Assembly (NCBI RefSeq): GCF_008632075.1 | Contig: NZ_VWVM01000014.1 | Span: forward strand, 78,908-142,907 | Length of the DNA stretch: 64,000 nt | From: Candidatus Pantoea gossypiicola | GTDB taxonomy: Bacteria; Pseudomonadota; Gammaproteobacteria; Enterobacterales; Enterobacteriaceae | Direction: 5' to 3' | Made by a program: the position numbers and the translations under genes | In this document: positions 60,654 through 64,000 of the stretch, piece by piece | Layout: every line of letters starts with the position of its first letter | Numbering within the stretch: the stretch's first letter is position 1 | Notes under the pieces: model-generated | What the model was told of the DNA's origin: nothing | What the model saw: the letters and a program-made list of their open reading frames with translations, nothing else | Databases searched by the model: none

Positions 60654-60863
60654 ATGAAGTGGTTTTTAGCACCCGTGCTTATCACCTGCGTGCTGTCAGC
60701 CTGTAGCTACGATATCAACGAGACGGCCAGGCCCCCGCAAAAAACAGGTCGTGCTATGCCAGATATTTACCAGTCTGTCACGCCGTCCCAACGACGCGCC
60801 ATCATGTCTGGCGAACAGCCCGACTGGACAGAGATGCGGCCGAACAGAATCCCACCGCGTTGA
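60654..60863 (+). CDS. small predicted lipoprotein
   Basis: Protein of 69 residues from ATG 60654, after a strong AGGAGG. MKWFLAPVLITCVLSAC is a lipoprotein signal (LSAC lipobox, Cys 17), leaving a mature peptide of ~53 residues rich in Pro and Arg with IMSGEQPDWTEMRPNRIPPR. I do not recognise the family. It is 57 bases after the amidase gene and probably in the same transcript, so an envelope role is likely. Confidence 0.6.
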   Translation: MKWFLAPVLITCVLSACSYDINETARPPQKTGRAMPDIYQSVTPSQRRAIMSGEQPDWTEMRPNRIPPR

Positions 60864-61410
60864 TGCGCGCTGAAACGCTGATGGCCAGAGCAGATATGGA
60901 TATAAGCAAAGGATACTGAGATGTCTACAGCTCACCGCCGTTATCAGGATAGCGCGGAATGTGTACATTTTTGCCGGCCTGATAACAACGCTATTAATGG
61001 TGCGCTCCCCTTTTTTCCATTTCACTGCCTGCGGGAATTTATCATTTTAGCTTTACCGCCCCGTATGCATGACTTCTTCATGGAGCCACGGCCTGATACG
61101 CAGCCTGATTTATTCACATGCGGGATCGGTAACGCTGCTGTTTGTGAATAGGCTGTTTTTTTTGCGAGGTGATGGTGCAGATAAGCAGGACCGCAAGCGC
61201 TGTTGTCGTGAAGAAAGGCATGCCTCCTCAAAGTGGTGTCACTTTGACTTCAGCGATAACGTTTCTTTCCAGTCAGGCAATATGGCGCAGGCCAGCAAGT
61301 AAAGGAACGTGGGTTACCGCGAAGAAAGTCCGGCAAAGGATGTGCTGATAGAAGCGTTCTGTTCCTGATAGTTAACCGCTCCCGATGCGATGTCGGGAGC
61401 GGCTTCTCAT
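60864..61410. other. 547-base region with an unsupported ORF
   Basis: ATG 60921 with AAGGA upstream opens 76 codons, but the product shows no family trait and its end runs into the terminator-like structure at 61101-61163, so I do not call it. A perfect 10-bp hairpin, CCGCTCCCGA with TCGGGAGCGG, at 61376-61402 lies just past the end of the minus-strand symE gene and may end its transcript. Confidence 0.4.
61101..61163 (+). terminator. terminator-like long hairpin with T8 tail
   Basis: TATTCACA (61111-61118) pairs with TGTGAATA (61143-61150) and CAGCC (61101-61105) with GGCTG (61151-61155), followed by eight T residues. It probably ends the amidase-lipoprotein transcript or an unseen small RNA. 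Confidence 0.6.
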
Positions 61411-61740
61411 TCAGACGAGTTTCTGTTTACCGGATATAACCTGAATAAACTCCTGCACCTGCTTTTGTTTCCGCGCCGATAGTTTGCACACCTGGCGCAG
61501 GGACTGCATCAGTTCGCTCTCCTGTCGGGCGGTGAGCACGATACAACCTTCCATTACCTTTATATCTACTGCTGTGCCTGTGGCAAAACCGGCTGCTTCC
61601 AGCCATTGCCCTTTCATGGTGATGGCGGGCATTCGGCTGTAATCCGGGTAGCGACTCGCGTAGCCAACCGTTAATTTGCGGTTATTTGCCGGGGAGACTT
61701 CTGGTTCAGAGAGTTGTGCAATAGAATGGGCGTCAGTCAT
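61411..61740 (-). CDS. symE: SOS-induced toxin SymE
   Basis: Protein of 109 residues, close to E. coli SymE throughout ([86 protein letters not shown]). It has the SpoVT/AbrB-like fold thought to have evolved from an antitoxin into a nucleic-acid-condensing toxin. In E. coli it is induced by DNA damage through LexA and held down by the antisense RNA SymR and by Lon. Both a SymR-like RNA and a LexA-like box are present upstream. A fragment of hsdS lies on the same strand upstream, as in the E. coli hsdS-symE-mcrBC region. Confidence 0.93.
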   Translation of the reverse strand: MTDAHSIAQLSEPEVSPANNRKLTVGYASRYPDYSRMPAITMKGQWLEAAGFATGTAVDIKVMEGCIVLTARQESELMQSLRQVCKLSARKQKQVQEFIQVISGKQKLV

Positions 61741-61811
61741 GATTACTATTCCCTATAAATAGTGATTGTGATTAGCGGCGCGGGTGTGTTGCAGCACATC
61801 CGCACCGCGCT
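61735..61811 (+). ncRNA. symR: SymR antisense RNA
   Basis: This 77-base stretch on the strand opposite symE covers the symE start codon, ribosome-binding region and leader. By recall it matches E. coli SymR closely (AGTCAT start, AATAGTGATTGTGATTAGCG core, ACATCCGCACCGCGCT end) and has the same length. The 3' part GCGCGGGTGTG...CACATCCGC folds into a hairpin. SymR blocks translation of symE. Exact ends are inferred from E. coli. Confidence 0.75.
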
Positions 61812-61817
61812 AAATAC

Positions 61818-61833
61818 CTGTATATATCATCAG
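61818..61833. promoter_or_regulatory. LexA box of symE
   Basis: CTGT-N8-TCAG (CTGTATATATCATCAG) has one mismatch from the LexA core CTGT-N8-ACAG and an AT-alternating centre. It is 78 bases upstream of the symE start, where the E. coli LexA sites of symE lie. Confidence 0.6.
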
Positions 61834-61967
61834 GAGAGAGAAGGGAAGTCCAGCTAAAAACAGCCTTTAATAAGCTATTTATAAAATCATTTGAATATAA
61901 ACATTAAGGTTTAGCTGGCAGGATAATAATAATACGCGCACCAGCAAGGTGCGCGATAAAGTAAGTT

Positions 61968-62138
61968 TCAGGATTTTTTACGTATAGCTTTTTTACCTTT
62001 GCTGACTGCCCGTTCGGCTTTGATTTTTTCCAGCAACGCGGCGGCGCTGTTTTCTCCGCTGATTAGTTCCGGGTTTTCTGCACGCCACTGCTCGGTGAGT
62101 TCACCCCGGAAGACTTTAGCCAGGATTAGTTGTCGGGC
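61968..62138 (-). pseudogene. hsdS: 3' remnant of type I restriction specificity subunit hsdS
   Basis: The minus strand reads [20 protein letters not shown], then [19 protein letters not shown] and [17 protein letters not shown] before TGA at 61968-61970. This is the typical C-terminal tail of enterobacterial HsdS. Directly upstream a TAA (62139-62141) closes the frame and the rest of hsdS, with its DNA-recognition domains, is absent; no hsdM or hsdR is seen. It is a ~56-residue scrap in the hsdS-symE order known from E. coli, so a type I system once stood here and was deleted. Confidence 0.8.
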
Positions 62139-62520
62139 TTATTGACAGACTGACAGGTCGCGACTTAGGGCGATTCGGCGCAGGCAATGGGGACGGGTTT
62201 GTGCATTACCAGGCCAGGCGTATCATTTCATCTGGCTTGATAGCGAAGGGACTGGTGTGGCTGGCGATGCCGATTTCAGAATATGTGTTTATAGCAGCGT
62301 GGCTGGGATTGGGCTGGCGTTATCGATTACGTGCGGGTCTTTCAAAAAAGACGTTTGATGCAATCATTCCCAGACTGGCTGAAAAAACTGTTCAGGATTT
62401 ACCAGTACGCTATCTATAACTTTAACTGGCAACATTAATGCGGCGACAGACATCGTTCATTGACTTTTCACTCGCCAGATAGTTTACTTTTTTTATCATA
62501 GTTAAACCCTAAGTGAACCT
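62139..62520. other. junction between hsdS scrap and AbiE genes
   Basis: A plus-strand frame at 62201-62419 (72 codons, GLVWLAMPISEYVFIAAWLG then LSKKTFDAIIPRLAEK) is open, but no ribosome-binding site or family is recognised; it could be a fragment of a deleted gene. Otherwise I see nothing. Confidence 0.35.
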
Positions 62521-63294
62521 ATGCCATCAAAAATAAACTGGCTATTGCAAAACACCTCTCCAGGAAGCCTGATATTGCAATCCTGGCTAACCCGGAACAA
62601 CATATCGCCTTCTCTGGCCTATAAATACGCGCAAAGTGGCTGGCTGAAAAAACTGCGGGCTGGCGTTTATGCGCGCGCAGGACAAGAACCGGACTGGAGT
62701 GATGCGCTATGGAGTCTTCAAAGCCAGCTTGACGCGCCAGTGCATCTGGCCGGACTGAGCAGCCTCTCCTGGCAGGGCCGTTCCCATTACCTGCAACTTA
62801 AGCAGAGTCAATGCTGGCTTAACGTTGAAAACAAAACGATATTGCCCAAGTGGTTTAAAGAATTTCCCGGCGTCGAGTGGCTGATAGTATCAGCCCTGAA
62901 GCTTCCTCAACTGGATGAGAAGTTCCGAACCGAGCTCGACATTAAAGGAAAAAAATTAACTGCCAGCGTACCAGAGCTGGCAGCCTATGAGCTGTTAAGC
63001 GCAGTCCCTCAGGTCATCTCATTCGAGCACGCTGCCGAGCTTTTTCAGGGACTGGTCAATCTCAATCCACGTAAAGTCGAGAAGCTACTTACGCTCAGTC
63101 AGTCCGTACAAACAAAGCGATTGTATCTGTTTTTCGCCAGTTTCTATGATCACGCCTGGTTCAGGCGCGTAGATACCAGCAAAATCGACCTGGGATCGGG
63201 CAAGAGACAAGTCGTTGTTAATGGCAAGCTGGATACGCAATACAAGATTACTGTGCCCGAAAATTTTACCAGGAAGGGAATAAGCCATGGATAA
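62521..63294 (+). CDS. abiEi: type IV toxin-antitoxin AbiEi-family antitoxin
   Basis: Protein of 257 residues. The N-terminal winged-helix part (SLILQSWLTRNNISPSLAYKYAQSGWLKKLRAGVYARAG) and the following APVHLAGLSSLSWQGRSHYLQL match the AbiEi antitoxin family (long, AbiEi_3-like form). AbiEi proteins bind inverted repeats upstream of their own operon and repress it, and counter the AbiEii toxin without binding it. The ribosome-binding site is weak. It overlaps the toxin gene by eight bases, the usual coupling. It is intact although the toxin is broken. Confidence 0.85.
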   Translation: MPSKINWLLQNTSPGSLILQSWLTRNNISPSLAYKYAQSGWLKKLRAGVYARAGQEPDWSDALWSLQSQLDAPVHLAGLSSLSWQGRSHYLQLKQSQCWLNVENKTILPKWFKEFPGVEWLIVSALKLPQLDEKFRTELDIKGKKLTASVPELAAYELLSAVPQVISFEHAAELFQGLVNLNPRKVEKLLTLSQSVQTKRLYLFFASFYDHAWFRRVDTSKIDLGSGKRQVVVNGKLDTQYKITVPENFTRKGISHG

Positions 63295-63886
63295 AACCTC
63301 CCCCTACTACCGCCAGGTTTCCCTGCTGGTTAGAGCATTACCCTATGTCGCTAACGAGACCTGTTTTGCACTGAAAGGGGGAACCGCGATCAACTTATTC
63401 ATTCGCGATTTTCCCCGACTGTCCGTTGATATCGATCTGGCTTATATCCTACTGGAAAGCAGAGAGGTCGCCTTACCTAACGTGCGGGAGGCGCTAAGCC
63501 GCATTGCCGCTGAACTTGAAGCACAAGCCAGGATCAGTGCAGTGCTGCAAACCCATAATCCCGATGAGATGCGTATCATAGCCACTACGGACGACGCGCA
63601 AATTAAAATCGAGGTTTCACCCGTTGCCCGGGGAACATTGTATCCACCGCAAGAACGCGACGTCGTGGAAGCTGTGGAAGAAGAGTTTGGTTTTGCCGCG
63701 ATCCCGGTAGTCTCACTGCCTGACCTGTATGGCGGCAAGCTATGTGCTGCGTTAGATCGACAACACCCCAGAGATTTCTACGACGTTAAAATGCTCCTTG
63801 ATACACAAGGAATCGACCGCGCAATATTCAATGGTTTTATCGCTTATTTGACCTGCCCCCCGTTGATTAATATACCACGATGTTAG
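63287..63886 (+). pseudogene. abiEii: AbiEii nucleotidyltransferase toxin, cut by an IS element
   Basis: The first ~188 residues are a clear AbiEii (DUF1814) nucleotidyltransferase: CFALKGGTAINLFIRDFPRL, then SVDIDLAY gives the GG...DxD metal site, and PDLYGGKLCAALDRQHPRDFYDVKMLL the conserved Lys/Asp motif. After FNGFIAYLT the family continues for about a further 100 residues, but here the sequence turns into the left end of an IS3-family element and stops at 63884-63886 after ~12 foreign residues. The nucleotide-binding residues survive, yet the C-terminal helical domain is lost. Confidence 0.88.
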
Positions 63887-64000
63887 TAATGTCTTCATAA
63901 GCCACATGAGGACATCCCCATGAAGAAGCGTTTTTCCGACGAACAGATCATCAGTATTCTTCGCGAGGCTGAAGCCGGGGTTTCTGCCCGTGAACTCTGC
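63849..64000 (+). mobile_element. IS3-family (IS407-group-like) insertion sequence, left end
   Basis: The AbiEii frame ends at TGACCTGCCCCC (63849 on), a left-end sequence of the type seen in IS407-group elements, followed by ~60 untranslated bases and an orfA start at 63920. The element runs past the window edge. Its exact first base (63849-63855) cannot be fixed without the right end and target duplication. Confidence 0.8.
63920..64000 (+). CDS. IS3-family transposase orfA, 5' part
   Basis: ATG 63920 (GAGGACATCCCC upstream) opens MKKRFSDEQIISILREAEAG and continues VSARELC to the window edge. This is the standard N-terminus of IS407-group OrfA with its helix-turn-helix beginning. The rest lies outside the window. 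It provides part of the transposase for the element that broke the AbiEii gene. Confidence 0.9.
   Translation, partial: MKKRFSDEQIISILREAEAGVSARELC

Noticed and set aside
60921..61151. 76-codon plus-strand frame before symE
   Set aside because: It has a possible ribosome-binding site, but its end lies inside a terminator-like hairpin and its composition is not protein-like.
61735..61811. Region upstream of symE considered as a plain symE leader
   Set aside because: The close recall match to E. coli SymR and its exact 77-base length favour an antisense RNA gene.

Overview
The window reads as chromosome of a gammaproteobacterium of the order Enterobacterales, most likely Erwiniaceae and Pantoea-like. 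This rests on conserved gene order (ettA, nadR, radA, serB, ytjB, yjjG, rimI, holD, rsmC, three tRNA-Leu, yjjZ, fhuF) and on proteins such as EttA, SerB, RsmC, YecA, OpgB and SymE that look very close to E. coli. The genus is an inference from recall of such genomes; no marker alignment was possible.

Region by region. 1-1892 is the end of a urea-type ABC transporter operon (urtC end, urtD broken by an in-frame TAA, urtE). 2271-15515 is core chromosome: deoR, ettA, a yhfG-fic toxin-antitoxin-like pair, a LysR/zinc-dehydrogenase divergon, nadR-radA-serB, ytjB, yjjG-rimI-holD, rsmC and a run of three tRNA-Leu(CAG) genes behind one strong promoter. 15663-18814 holds two Fur-box genes (yjjZ, fhuF) around a diguanylate cyclase, then a YbaK-type editing protein. 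18965-22461 is a LacI regulator, nucleoside hydrolase and MHS transporter set. 23044-30919 holds assorted genes: histidine phosphatase, beta-propeller, capsular-type glycosyltransferase, LysR/tautomerase divergon, opgB and a coiled-coil protein of eleven 14-residue repeats. 30933-36630 has a GNAT enzyme and a LacI-controlled amino-acid ABC transporter plus FAD oxidase operon with two perfect palindromic operators. 36676-38487 has an RcnB-like protein, a decayed gene and yecA.

39655-56005 is the dominant feature: an 11.4-kb gene for a 3785-residue BapA-type biofilm adhesin followed by its type I secretion machine (TolC-like outer-membrane protein, ABC exporter with C39-like domain, HlyD-type adaptor), in the same order as Salmonella bapABCD. 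The adhesin has a cytoplasm-facing prefix domain, 17 nearly identical 96-residue Ig-like repeats, five diverged ones and a C-terminal secretion region with four related modules. A 1.1-kb AT-rich region precedes it.

56275-64000 is an accessory end: cdh, a GH18-type lipoprotein, a wrecked S8 peptidase, an AmiD-type amidase, a small lipoprotein, then a decayed immigration-control-like patch (SymE toxin, SymR antisense RNA, LexA-like box, a 3' scrap of hsdS) and an AbiE toxin-antitoxin pair whose toxin gene is cut by an IS3-family element that runs off the window.

No wholly new system is claimed. The least explained items are the 14-residue-repeat coiled-coil protein, the LacI-regulated amino-acid transporter/oxidase operon, the LacI gene whose apparent start codon abuts a terminator, and the defence-gene scrap heap at the right end.
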